From: Gehongia tenuis
Lineage (GTDB): Bacteria; Bacillota; Clostridia; Christensenellales; NSJ-53
Length of the DNA: 64,000 nucleotides
Assembly: GCF_014384795.1 (NCBI RefSeq)
Contig: NZ_JACRSR010000001.1
Coordinates: 248,001-312,000, forward strand
Direction of reading: 5' to 3'
Shown: positions 17,278-27,357 of the stretch, in pieces
Position numbering within the stretch: the stretch's first letter is position 1
Layout: each line of letters opens with the position of its first letter
Notes under the pieces: model-generated
Database searches by the model: none
The model's input: only the letters and a program-made list of their open reading frames with translations
What the model was told of the DNA's origin: nothing
Translations under genes and position numbers: made by a program

Positions 17278-19602
17278 ATGGGAGGGAAAAGAAAACTTTG
17301 GGTAGCCCTGATTGCGCTATTGGTGGCGATGGCTATCCCAGTGAATGTTATGGCAGCAAGCCATGATGTTTATAACAATGAGGATTTTATCAATGCCTGG
17401 ACTACTGATTCCGATGATGCAATCACATTGGTGTTGAAGGGTGATATCACGCTGTTGCAGGAGCTGACGGGTCAGGCGGGAAAGACCTACATTGTGGAAG
17501 GTCAGACCTTTGTTTTGAAAGATGTGGTTATTTTAGGCGGCGGCGTCACGGAGATCCGCGGCAGCGTGGGCAATGACGCCAACGATACGGCCCTGGTGGC
17601 GGGCGGTGATGTGAAGGTAACCGTTGCAGGGGACGTGGATAGCACTTCGTACGGCGTGGATACCCATGATAATGCTGAAGTAATCGTGAAAGGCGATGTC
17701 TCCGCCGAAAATGGCGATGGTGTTTATACGGAGGGGAACAGCAAGGTCACGGTGGAAGGAAATGTAGCTTCCGAAAATGGTGATGGCGTCAACACATTTG
17801 ATAACAGCCATGTGGTGGTGGACGGCAATGTAACCGCAGAACACCAAGGTGTCAATGCTGACGATGACAGTGTGGTGACTGTGGGCGGCAATGTGACCAG
17901 CAAGGAAGATAATGGTATTCAAGCGGATGGACAGGCCCAGGTGACAGTGGATGGCAATGTAACTGGCGGCAGTGCACCGTATCCCAGCGCTGACCCTAAT
18001 TCCAAGGAGGGTTATGCGGCTATTGATGCCAACGATAACAGCAGTGTGACGGTAGGTGGCGATGCGACCGGCGGTGATGCATATGGGGATGAAACCTCTG
18101 CCGGTAATGGCGTGGACGCCGATGATGATGCCAAGGTGATGGTGGAAGGCAATGTGACCGGCGGCAGCGGCAAGCTTCCTGAGGATAAGCTTAACGAAGT
18201 GGGTGCCTATAGTGACAGTGGTGTTGGTGTGAATGCCGATGATAATGCTGAAGTGACGGTAGGCGGCAATGTGGCCGCTGGAAACGCTGAAGGCCTTTAT
18301 GCCTACGGTGGAGAGGGCGTATACGCGGAGAGCAATAGTAAAGTGACAGTGGGCGGCGATGTGACCGGTGGTAACGTGACTGCGGATCCCAATGGCGACC
18401 CCGAAGATGACATTGGTTATGCAGGCGATGGTGTTAGAATGGAGAGCACCGCTCAGGTGAATGTGGGTGGCAATGTAAATGGCGGTAATTCAAATAACAA
18501 ATATCTTGCAGCGGGCAATGGCGTTGCCGTTGTGCTCATGCAGCCGACGGATATCGACGATCCCCAAGCTGAGCCCCTGGAGCGGGGTTCTGTAAAAGTG
18601 GAGGGCGTAGTGGAAGGGGGCAGCGCGCCTGAGGGCGGCGCTTCCGGCGCCAGTCTGTTCTATTTAGCATATTATTTGGATGGCATGGAATACATGCCCG
18701 GACAAGGACTGGAAGAATTGCGGAAACAGTTTGCGATAGATCCTGAAATGGATCGTCAAAATCAAGTGGATGTGGTACGTGAGATCATCGGTACAAATTG
18801 GGATTTAGCCGGCATGTTGGCAAGTATAAACTATGGAATGAATGACAGCGATGAGGAGGCCGAAGCTGCAATGGCCAAGGCTTTGTCTACATATTTGCAG
18901 AATCTAATCGATCGATTAGGAATTTCTGTTGACATCCCTGATAATGCAACGATGAGCGATCTAAATGATGTGTCCAACGATATAGAAGCCGCACTCATGG
19001 TTTTGACGGGAACGGACCTTGACGAGGCCGTTACTGAAGGCATAGCTTGTGTCAATGAGGTGAATTTGGAATCAGCTATCAGTGATGCTCAGAATTTAGT
19101 TAATGCGCTGACGGCAGACCCGGAGAAAACGCTAGCGCCGGACGTGACGGTGTGGCAGCTCTCCTCCGAGAACGGCGGCATGGTGAACAGCAGCTTTGGC
19201 GCCAAAGCCGTTGAAATGCTTTTTAAAAATGTGAACTACATCGTGCGGGTGGAAGCGCCGGCAAACGGCACCCTTTCCGCGAACGCGGGCACGGCGAAGG
19301 CCGGGGAGACGGTGATCGTTACGCCTGCGGCGAACGAGGGCTACCGCGTGAAGAACATTTACGTGAGCGGTACGGCGATCAGCGCCGTGAACGGCGTGTA
19401 CAGTTTCGTGATGCCGGAAGGCGGCGGCGTAAGCCTGAGTGCTGAATTTGAGAAGATCTCTGAGGAACCGGCGTCCTCACAGGAGTCCGGCAATCCCAAG
19501 ACCGGCCATGATTCGGCGGCGCCCTTCCTGTGGGCGGCGCTGGCGGCCGTTCTGGCAGCGGGCGGCGTTCTCGCGGCAAAGGGCAGAAGAACCGAACGCT
19601 AA
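17278..19602 (+). CDS. large wall-anchored surface protein with beta-solenoid-like repeats
   Basis: This exported protein of about 774 residues has a signal peptide (MGGKRKLWVALIALL, then VNVMA). Roughly residues 90-430 hold a long acidic region of imperfect repeats built on VTVGGNVTGG and GVxADDNA motifs, likely a right-handed beta-solenoid. A helical stretch follows, then a BIg-like repeat domain (NGTLSANAGTAKAGETVIV, SFVMPEGGG), and a sorting signal NPKTG with hydrophobic helix and KGRRTER tail. NPKTG fits the (S/N/P)PxTG pattern of clostridial class B sortases. The repeat region and the upstream 180 bases are visibly richer in A and T than neighbours. The start is the ATG with GAGG 7 bases upstream. 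Adhesion is a guess. Confidence 0.8.
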   Translation: MGGKRKLWVALIALLVAMAIPVNVMAASHDVYNNEDFINAWTTDSDDAITLVLKGDITLLQELTGQAGKTYIVEGQTFVLKDVVILGGGVTEIRGSVGNDANDTALVAGGDVKVTVAGDVDSTSYGVDTHDNAEVIVKGDVSAENGDGVYTEGNSKVTVEGNVASENGDGVNTFDNSHVVVDGNVTAEHQGVNADDDSVVTVGGNVTSKEDNGIQADGQAQVTVDGNVTGGSAPYPSADPNSKEGYAAIDANDNSSVTVGGDATGGDAYGDETSAGNGVDADDDAKVMVEGNVTGGSGKLPEDKLNEVGAYSDSGVGVNADDNAEVTVGGNVAAGNAEGLYAYGGEGVYAESNSKVTVGGDVTGGNVTADPNGDPEDDIGYAGDGVRMESTAQVNVGGNVNGGNSNNKYLAAGNGVAVVLMQPTDIDDPQAEPLERGSVKVEGVVEGGSAPEGGASGASLFYLAYYLDGMEYMPGQGLEELRKQFAIDPEMDRQNQVDVVREIIGTNWDLAGMLASINYGMNDSDEEAEAAMAKALSTYLQNLIDRLGISVDIPDNATMSDLNDVSNDIEAALMVLTGTDLDEAVTEGIACVNEVNLESAISDAQNLVNALTADPEKTLAPDVTVWQLSSENGGMVNSSFGAKAVEMLFKNVNYIVRVEAPANGTLSANAGTAKAGETVIVTPAANEGYRVKNIYVSGTAISAVNGVYSFVMPEGGGVSLSAEFEKISEEPASSQESGNPKTGHDSAAPFLWAALAAVLAAGGVLAAKGRRTER

Positions 19603-19612
19603 AGACTTTGCG

Positions 19613-19640
19613 GAAGCGGCCGATGGGCCGCTTCTTTTTT
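19613..19640 (+). terminator. terminator after surface protein gene
   Basis: GAAGCGGC (19613-19620) pairs with GCCGCTTC (19627-19634) and is followed by six T. Confidence 0.85.
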
Positions 19641-19651
19641 GCCGCAAAACG

Positions 19652-19682
19652 AAAAACCATCCCACCCCGGGATGGTTTTTCA
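19652..19682. terminator. terminator of the catalase gene, probably bidirectional
   Basis: AACCATCCC and GGGATGGTT arms have A on the left and T on the right, just beyond the 3' end of the leftward catalase gene. Confidence 0.75.
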
Positions 19683-19697
19683 GCTTCCGCCAAAGCG

Positions 19698-20369
19698 TCA
19701 GCTGGGAGGATTGAAGCTGGGGGCGTGGGCATGGCCGGGATCGAAGGACTGGCCGCCGGGATGGGAAAGATCAAAGTAGATCCTGGAATCCACCGTGGCG
19801 CCGTAATCCTTCTGCGAGCCCGTATCCTGGATGCGGTTGAAGGCCTCCCGGAACATGGCGTTGTGGGCCTCCTCCCGGTTGAGCAGAAAATCGATGGTCT
19901 CCCGAACGCCCTTGTCGCTGATCTGACGGTACAGGTATTCGTACACCACTTTCGCCCGCTGCTCCGCCGCGATATCCGAGAGGATATCCGCGGCCAGATC
20001 ACCGGTTTCGTTTACATAAGCCGCCGTCCACAGATAGCCCGAGGCGTTTGCCAGCATGGGGGTGAGACCGGTGAGCACGTGGGCCTCCACGCTGCCCACC
20101 GTGGCGTTCGCCGCGTCCAGCACGTGGCCGTTTAAAAGGTTCACCGTCTCGGCCACCATCTCAAAGTGGCTCATCTCTTCCGCCGCTACGTCCAAAAACA
20201 GGTCCTTGATTTCCGGGTCCTTGATGCGAAGGCTTTGGCTGAGGTACTGCAGGGCCGCCTTGAGTTCGCCCTGGGGTCCGCCCAGCTGCTCCTGCAGCAG
20301 GGCCGCATAGTTGGGGTTGGGTCCGTCCACCTTCACGTCGTGAAGCAGTTTTTTGTCGTGTTTGAACAT
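19698..20369 (-). CDS. manganese catalase / CotJC-like spore coat protein
   Basis: This 223-residue ferritin-like four-helix protein starts at the ATG at 20369, 7 bases after AAGGAGG. It has the dimanganese ligand motifs of manganese catalases: GELKAALQYL, AAEEMSHFEMV, EQRAKVVYEYL and REEAHNAMFREAF. The last 25 residues are a loose Gly/His/Pro tail. The family breaks down hydrogen peroxide; in spore formers the same fold is the coat protein CotJC. The usual cotJA and cotJB partners are not beside it, so a vegetative role is equally possible. Confidence 0.88.
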   Translation of the reverse strand: MFKHDKKLLHDVKVDGPNPNYAALLQEQLGGPQGELKAALQYLSQSLRIKDPEIKDLFLDVAAEEMSHFEMVAETVNLLNGHVLDAANATVGSVEAHVLTGLTPMLANASGYLWTAAYVNETGDLAADILSDIAAEQRAKVVYEYLYRQISDKGVRETIDFLLNREEAHNAMFREAFNRIQDTGSQKDYGATVDSRIYFDLSHPGGQSFDPGHAHAPSFNPPS

Positions 20370-20434
20370 GTTCATTCCTCCTTCCCGCCTATTTTGCTTC
20401 ATCTTTTCTTGGGCCATACAGGAGAAATTTTTTC

Positions 20435-20463
20435 TTGACAAGGGAGCCGCGCTGGTTTAAAAT
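20435..20463 (+). promoter_or_regulatory. promoter of the trp T-box transcript
   Basis: TTGACA (20435-20440) and TAAAAT (20458-20463) have a 17-base spacer. Confidence 0.8.
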
Positions 20464-20469
20464 AATGTC

Positions 20470-20780
20470 AATTCAAAACGTTAAACCGTTGAGCAAGAGG
20501 AGTAGCCTCGGCCGGGCATACGTAGAGAGCCGCTGATGGTGGGAATGCGGCAGTGCAGGCGGCGGTGAATGGACTTGCGAGGGCAGGCTGAACCCCGGAC
20601 GGGGAAGGGATTTGGATCCCATCCGCCGCGGAAAGTATGCCGGGCCGGGAACCCCACCCGTTACAAAAGGGGCGCATATGATGGTATGCGGAAGGAGCGG
20701 ACCGAAAGGTCAATTTGGGTGGTACCGCAGAAGCTGTTTTTGAAAGCTTTTGTCCCTTCAAAGGGGCAAAGGCTTTTTTT
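20470..20780 (+). promoter_or_regulatory. T-box riboswitch, tryptophan specifier
   Basis: Stem I is closed by GCAAG (20493-20497) and CTTGC (20574-20578). AGTA lies on the 5' side at 20501-20504. GAA followed by TGG at 20570-20572 and a purine lies on the 3' side, giving a tryptophan specifier. The AGAGAG-GCC region, the T-box core GGGTGGTACCGC (20718-20729) and a terminator (stem 20746-20756 with 20763-20773, then seven T) follow. The T-box bulge UGGU would pair with an A73 discriminator, or wobble with G73. Uncharged tRNA should allow trpBA expression. Confidence 0.9.
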
Positions 20781-20833
20781 GATGCCGAAAAGCCGTCTTG
20801 GCCCCGTGAAAAATGCTGAAGGAGTGAATCACG

Positions 20834-22010
<1,177 letters not shown>

Positions 22011-22018
<8 letters not shown>

Positions 22019-22769
22019 GATTCAGAAGGCCTTTAAGAAGGGGCGGGCGCTGATGCCCTTCATCGTCGCCGGGGACCCGGATCTTGAAACCACCGAAAGG
22101 CTGATTGCGGCCATGGCCGAGGGGGGCGCGGACCTCATCGTCGTGGCCGTCCCCTTCTCCGATCCGGTGGCCGAGGGGCCGGAAGCGGCGGGGGCCCACC
22201 TCCGCGCTCTCGCCGGAGGCGTCGATACCGACGGCGTCTTTGATATGCTGGAGCGGGTGCGGCGGGTTTCGGCGGCGCCCGTCGTCCTTTGGACCTATGC
22301 CAACCCGGTGTTCGTCTACGGGGTGGAGACCTTCATGGCCCGGGCGGAGGCCGCTGGGGTGGACGGCGTCATTCTCCCCGACGTGCCCTACGAGGAACGG
22401 GAGGAGATTGCGCCCCTTTGCGAAAAGCACGGTATCGATCTGGTGCCCCTCATCGCGCCCGCGCCGAAGGAGCGCATCCAGAAGCTGGCCCGCTCCGGGA
22501 GGGGATTGCTGTGCTGTCTGCCCGCCGTGGACGCCGCCGGACCGCGCCCGGGTATCCTCTCGGAGCCGGGAGCGATGATCACGGCGGCGAGGGCGGCCTC
22601 GTCCCTCCCCTGCGTCCTCTTCTTTGACGGCCCCGGCGCGCCGTCGGACTGCCCCGCCGAGGGGGTGATTTTGGCGGCTGCCGCCCGGATCGTGGCCGAA
22701 AAGGGACGAAATGCTGTCCAATTCGCCGTAGAATATCTCAAAATGATGAACAAAGCCTTCCTTTCTTGA
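22011..22769 (+). CDS. trpA: tryptophan synthase alpha chain homologue lacking catalytic residues
   Basis: This 252-residue TIM barrel starts at ATG 22011 and overlaps trpB by 8 bases. It aligns with TrpA over its length ([41 protein letters not shown]-like LPDVPYEE). The residue matching catalytic Glu49 of the Escherichia coli enzyme is Val44, and the residue matching Asp60 is Glu55. The loop with GVTG and the GSAIV phosphate site near the C-terminus are not recognisable. The indole-glycerol-phosphate lyase reaction should therefore be lost or greatly changed. It may persist as an allosteric partner of TrpB for free indole, or have another substrate. Confidence 0.85.
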
Positions 22770-22795
22770 CAAAGGCCGGTCCGCCGCCGTAAAAT
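22766..22795 (+). promoter_or_regulatory. promoter of the Hpt / HD-GYP / GGDEF operon
   Basis: TTGACA (22766-22771) overlaps the trpA stop codon; TAAAAT (22790-22795) follows after 18 bases. Confidence 0.65.
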
Positions 22796-22869
22796 ACAAT
22801 AAGAATAGTAAATTTTCACGTATTCCCGTCCCATGTGGCGGGATTCGTTTTATCCGGGGAGGTTTTTGG

Positions 22870-23211
22870 ATGGAGCTTTTGGATGCGCTGCGCCGGGAGG
22901 GCGCGGACGTGGACGGGGCGCTCACGCGGTTCATGGGCGATGAGGCGCTGTACGAAAAATTTCTGCGCAAGCTGCCCGGCGACGAGAACTATGCCGAGCT
23001 CGTCTCCGCCATCCGCCGGAAGGACGCTGAGGCCATCTTCCGCCATGCTCACACGCTGAAGGGTCTGTACGGCACGCTGGGGCTCACGAAGCTGTTTGAA
23101 ACGGTTTCGGCCCTCACCGAACGGAGCCGCCATGGCGAGACGGAGGGCTGCGACGAGATTTTGAAGCAGCTGGTGCGGGATTACGAAAAGTTTGAAGAAC
23201 TGCTCGGCTAA
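22870..23211 (+). CDS. Hpt histidine phosphotransfer protein
   Basis: This 113-residue four-helix protein has the Hpt motif HAHTLKG, with the phosphorylated histidine at residue 61, and a C-terminal LVRDYEKFEELLG helix. Stand-alone Hpt proteins relay phosphate between a hybrid kinase and a response regulator. The next gene, 9 bases downstream, encodes a receiver protein, the probable partner. No histidine kinase is present in this window, so the phosphate source is elsewhere. The ATG at 22870 has GGGGAGG 8-14 bases upstream. Confidence 0.88.
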   Translation: MELLDALRREGADVDGALTRFMGDEALYEKFLRKLPGDENYAELVSAIRRKDAEAIFRHAHTLKGLYGTLGLTKLFETVSALTERSRHGETEGCDEILKQLVRDYEKFEELLG

Positions 23212-23220
23212 GGGGGCTCT

Positions 23221-24372
23221 ATGGAAAGAAAAAACACCATCCTCATCGTGGACGATGGGGAGCTCAACCGGGTCATCCTGAAGAAGATGTTTGAGGGAAA
23301 CTACGCGGTGCTGGAGGCGTCCAACGGCCGGGAGGCCATGGAGAAGATGGAGCAGATCCACGATTATCTGGCCGTGGTTCTGCTGGACATCGTCATGCCG
23401 GAAATGGACGGACTCGCGGTGCTGGCCGCCATGGGCGAGCGGGGTCTTTTAAAGAAGGTGCCCGTCATCCTCATCACCGCCGAGGAATCCCCGGAGGTGG
23501 AGAAGCGAAGCTACGACCTCGGGGCGGCGGACATGATTAAAAAGCCCTTCGACCCCTATATCGTGCGCCGCCGGGTGGAGAACATGATCGAGCTGTACCG
23601 GCACAAGAATTTTCTTGAGCAGATGGTGGAGCGCCAGACCCGGGCTCTGCGGGGCCAGACGGAGCGGCTGGAGGAGCAGACCCGTATGCTTCGCCGCCAG
23701 ACCGAGCGGCTGGAGCGATTCAATGAAATGGTCATTGACACCCTGAGCACGGTGGTGGAATACCGAAACCTGGAATCGGGCCAGCACATCCGCCGAATCC
23801 GCCGGTTCACCGGCGCCCTTTTGAACAAGCTGGCCAGCTACCACGGGGAGGAATACGGTCTCGCTCCCGAGATTATCACTACCATTACCAGCGCCTCCGC
23901 CATGCACGATATTGGCAAGATCGCCATTCCCGATTCGGTTTTGTGCAAGCCCGGCCGGCTCACCACGGAGGAGTTTGAGATCATGAAGGGGCACACCGTC
24001 AAGGGCTGCGAGATCCTGGACACCCTCTCCGGCATGGAGGATCAGGTGTACCTGCACTGCGCGAAGAACATCTGCCGCTATCACCACGAGCGGTGGGACG
24101 GCGGCGGCTACCCCGACGGCCTCAAGGGCGAGGCCATCCCCATCTCCGCCCAGGTGGTGGCCATCGCCGACGTGTACGACGCTTTGACCACCCACCGGGT
24201 CTACAAGCCCGCCTTCCCCCATGAGAGGGCGGTGGAGATGATTTTGGGCGGGGAATGCGGCGCCTTTTCGCCGAGAATTCTTCGCTGCTTCAAGGAAGTT
24301 CTGCCCGAGTTCCAGAATTTTGCCCGGACCTATGCCGACGAACGGAACCGTGAAGGAAGTGAGGCGCATTGA
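23221..24372 (+). CDS. response regulator with HD-GYP phosphodiesterase domain
   Basis: This 383-residue protein begins with a receiver domain: ILIVDDGELNR, phosphoacceptor in VVLLDIVMPEMDG, ITAEE and the KKPF lysine. A coiled-coil linker rich in Gln, Glu and Arg follows (about 130-175). The HD-GYP domain has HDIGKIAIPD near residue 228 and HHERWDGGGYPDG near 287, so the metal ligands and the GYP motif are intact. It should hydrolyse c-di-GMP when phosphorylated. Together with the Hpt gene before it and the GGDEF gene that overlaps its stop, it forms a compact c-di-GMP control unit. Confidence 0.93.
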   Translation: MERKNTILIVDDGELNRVILKKMFEGNYAVLEASNGREAMEKMEQIHDYLAVVLLDIVMPEMDGLAVLAAMGERGLLKKVPVILITAEESPEVEKRSYDLGAADMIKKPFDPYIVRRRVENMIELYRHKNFLEQMVERQTRALRGQTERLEEQTRMLRRQTERLERFNEMVIDTLSTVVEYRNLESGQHIRRIRRFTGALLNKLASYHGEEYGLAPEIITTITSASAMHDIGKIAIPDSVLCKPGRLTTEEFEIMKGHTVKGCEILDTLSGMEDQVYLHCAKNICRYHHERWDGGGYPDGLKGEAIPISAQVVAIADVYDALTTHRVYKPAFPHERAVEMILGGECGAFSPRILRCFKEVLPEFQNFARTYADERNREGSEAH

Positions 24373-27296
24373 AATTTAGAAGGATGGTGCTGATCACCCT
24401 CATCCTCTTTGCCATCGTGCCTTCCCTTCTGGTGGCGGGTCTGTGTGCGCTGAATTTTTCCCAGCGGTCCATGGACCTGGTGGAGCAGAACATCGAGACC
24501 ACCGCCGAGGTGCAGGCCCACAACATCGAGAACTTTCTCACCCAGCGCCAGATCAACATCGAGGTGACGGGCCGGCTCCGGATGCTCCAGGAGTACCTCA
24601 TGGACAGCAATCGGGGCGAGTGGAACAGTGAGGACGACACCTATCAGGCTCTGGTGAACGATGTGTTGACGACCCGGGTGGAGATCCAGCCCTATCTGAT
24701 GCGCTTCTCGCTGGTCAATCGAAACAATGTGATCATTGCCTGCAACGAGAAGGACCGGGTGGGCATGGAAAGCCTTATTCCGGCGGAGTCTCTCGCGGCC
24801 ATCCAGCGGGGCGAGCCGGTGGTTACCGATCTGCTCTCCACCCCTGATTATAAGGACGGTATGCCTCATTTTGTCATCTGCCGGCCCGTGCTCATCGACG
24901 GGGAATTCGAGGGCTATCTGCTCTACGTGATGAACATGCTCTTTTTCGAGGACATGGTCACGAGCACCGATTTTTTTGAGACCGGCCGGCTGACCATTGT
25001 GGACGGTGGCGGCGACGTGATGGCCACCAGCAGCGCCTACTATGAGGAGATGGACAACATCTTCGAGGACGAGGGACCCTTGGGCGACGAGATCCGGGCC
25101 ATCGACCTGAACACCGAATCCCAGGGCATGGTGGAATACAGCCTGGACGGCGAGGCGCGTATGGGTTACTACGCAAGGGTGCCCGGAACCAGCTGGATGG
25201 TGATCGGCGTGGTGGACCGAGCGGAATTCGTGACGCCCATCGGGCGCACCATCTGGACGGTGGTGGGCCTGGTCGCGCTGGTGGTACTGCTGTCGGTGAT
25301 CGTCTACCGCCTGGTGGCCCGCTATTTCTCCCGGCCTTTGAGCCTGCTGCTGGAGGCCATCCGCCGCCTGCAGGGCGGCGACATGGACAGCCGTGTCGCC
25401 TACGACAAGAATGACGAATTCGGCGAGATCGGCCGGGCCTTCAACGAGCTCATCGATAAGATCAAGGCGGACCGCCGGGAGCTTCTCATCAAGGAGGAAC
25501 GCTACCGGGTGATCGTCGAGCAGTCCGAAGGCATCATCTTCGAATACAACATCGAGGAGGGCACTTTCTTCCGGGAGCCCGGCTTTGAGAAGAAATTTGG
25601 TTACAAGCTGGACCTGTCCCAGCTGGCCGATGGCGGGGGGAGCATGATCCATCCCGATGACTGCGAGGCCTTTCGGGCGTTTTTGAAGGAGGTAAAAAAG
25701 AAGGAGGGCCATGGGATCACCCTGCGCATCCGCAAGGCCGACGGCAGCTACATCTGGTGCGACGTCTGGGTGACCACCATCTTTGACGACGGGGGAAAGC
25801 CGGTCAAGGCCGTGGGCCGCATCCTTGACATCGATGAGCGCAAGCGCGTGACCGACGAGCTGGTGGCGCGGGCCCAGCGTGATTCCATGACGGACCTGTA
25901 CAACAAGGCCACCGCCGAGACGTTCATCAAGGACGTGCTGGATCACAGCGGCGAGCGGGACGTTCACGCCCTTTTCGCCATCGACGTGGATAACTTCAAG
26001 TTTGTCAACGACACCTACGGCCACCTTTACGGCGACGCCGTCCTGAAGGAGGTGGGCGGCGGCATTGGCTCCATCTTCCGGGGCACCGACGTGGTGGGCC
26101 GCATCGGCGGGGACGAGTTCGTGGTGTTCATGAAGAACGTGAAGTCCGAGGCCATGGTCGAGGAGAAGGCGAAGGCGCTGGCGCAAATCTTTCACCGCAT
26201 CTCCGCCGGCACCAGCGATTTTTCCGTGACCGGCAGCGTGGGCGTATCGGTGTATCCAAGGGACGGCCGGGACTTCAAGGCGCTCTTTAAGGCCGCCGAC
26301 CGCGCCCTCTACGCCGCCAAGAACCATGGCAAGGACCGCTATGAGATCTTTTCCGAGGCTACCGCCGACCATTACGTGATCCAGATGGAGGCGCGGCCGG
26401 ACGGCGAGCGGTCCATGACCGACGGCAGCGTGACCGAGTACATCTTCCAGGTCCTCTACGAGTCGAAGGACATCGACAAGGCGGTGCCCATCATCTTGGA
26501 TATCGTGGGCCGCACCTTCAACGTGAGCCGGGCCTATGTGTTCGAGAACAGCGACGACGACAGCTGCTGCAACAACACCTTTGAATGGTGCAACGAGGGC
26601 ATTCAGCCTCAAAAGGACCAGCTGCAGATGGTGCCCTACAGCGAGCTTGACGATTACCCCGCCAACTTCAACGAGGACAACATCTTTTACTGCAGCGACG
26701 TCAAGGAGCTTCCGCCCAAGGTGTACCATATCCTGGCGCCCCAGGGCATCCACTCCATGCTCCAGTGCGCCATCCTGGACGACGGCCGCTTCAAGGGCTA
26801 CGTGGGTTTTGACGAGTGCAGCGAGAACCGCCTTTGGACCAAGGATGAGGTGGAAACCCTCAGCTTTATCGCCAAAATCCTCAGCACCTTCCTCATCAAG
26901 ACCCGCATCAGCCGGCGGCTGGAACGGTCCTATGCGATGACCCGGTCGGTGCTGGACACCCAGGATATGTGGACCTACGTGGTGGACCGGGCCACCTACG
27001 AGCTGCATTTTATCAACCGCAAGACCCACGAGCTGACGCCGGAAGCCAAGCTGGGCGAGCGGTGCTACGAGGCCTTCTTCGGCCGGAAGGAGCCCTGCGA
27101 ACGCTGTCCCATCCGCGCTCTGGGGGCAAAGCGGGAACGGTGCACCCTGGAGATCTACAACCCCGTGTTCAAGGTATGGACCCGGGCCACCGGCTCCCTG
27201 CTCTCCTGGCAGGGCAAGGAGAACATGGCGCTGCTGTGCTGCACCGATATCAGCGAGTACAGGCAGGAACCGGGAAAGCCGTCCCCCGGCGCGTGA
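24369..27296 (+). CDS. membrane sensor diguanylate cyclase (Cache-HAMP-PAS-GGDEF)
   Basis: This 975-residue protein reads from a TTG at 24369 that overlaps the previous stop; ATG 24384 is an alternative. A first helix (about 5-27) and a second (about 295-318) bracket a Cache-like external sensor. HAMP, PAS (about 380-490) and GGDEF domains follow, with RIGGDEFVVF near 578-587 and DVDNFKFVNDTYGH upstream. The C-terminal 300 residues add a GAF-like domain and a PAS-like segment with a CERCPI cysteine pair. It should make c-di-GMP, opposing its operon neighbour. The cysteine pair could sense redox or metal, which is a guess. Confidence 0.9.
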   Translation: MKFRRMVLITLILFAIVPSLLVAGLCALNFSQRSMDLVEQNIETTAEVQAHNIENFLTQRQINIEVTGRLRMLQEYLMDSNRGEWNSEDDTYQALVNDVLTTRVEIQPYLMRFSLVNRNNVIIACNEKDRVGMESLIPAESLAAIQRGEPVVTDLLSTPDYKDGMPHFVICRPVLIDGEFEGYLLYVMNMLFFEDMVTSTDFFETGRLTIVDGGGDVMATSSAYYEEMDNIFEDEGPLGDEIRAIDLNTESQGMVEYSLDGEARMGYYARVPGTSWMVIGVVDRAEFVTPIGRTIWTVVGLVALVVLLSVIVYRLVARYFSRPLSLLLEAIRRLQGGDMDSRVAYDKNDEFGEIGRAFNELIDKIKADRRELLIKEERYRVIVEQSEGIIFEYNIEEGTFFREPGFEKKFGYKLDLSQLADGGGSMIHPDDCEAFRAFLKEVKKKEGHGITLRIRKADGSYIWCDVWVTTIFDDGGKPVKAVGRILDIDERKRVTDELVARAQRDSMTDLYNKATAETFIKDVLDHSGERDVHALFAIDVDNFKFVNDTYGHLYGDAVLKEVGGGIGSIFRGTDVVGRIGGDEFVVFMKNVKSEAMVEEKAKALAQIFHRISAGTSDFSVTGSVGVSVYPRDGRDFKALFKAADRALYAAKNHGKDRYEIFSEATADHYVIQMEARPDGERSMTDGSVTEYIFQVLYESKDIDKAVPIILDIVGRTFNVSRAYVFENSDDDSCCNNTFEWCNEGIQPQKDQLQMVPYSELDDYPANFNEDNIFYCSDVKELPPKVYHILAPQGIHSMLQCAILDDGRFKGYVGFDECSENRLWTKDEVETLSFIAKILSTFLIKTRISRRLERSYAMTRSVLDTQDMWTYVVDRATYELHFINRKTHELTPEAKLGERCYEAFFGRKEPCERCPIRALGAKRERCTLEIYNPVFKVWTRATGSLLSWQGKENMALLCCTDISEYRQEPGKPSPGA

Positions 27297-27357
27297 GGGC
27301 CCCCATGCAACCTTTGGCCGGTTCCCGCCGTCTAGAGGGTAAAAGGGGGAATACGAG

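Noticed and set aside
17640..18500. Degenerate repeats considered as a CRISPR or satellite array
   Set aside because: They are coding repeats of the surface protein, with imperfect units and no spacer pattern.
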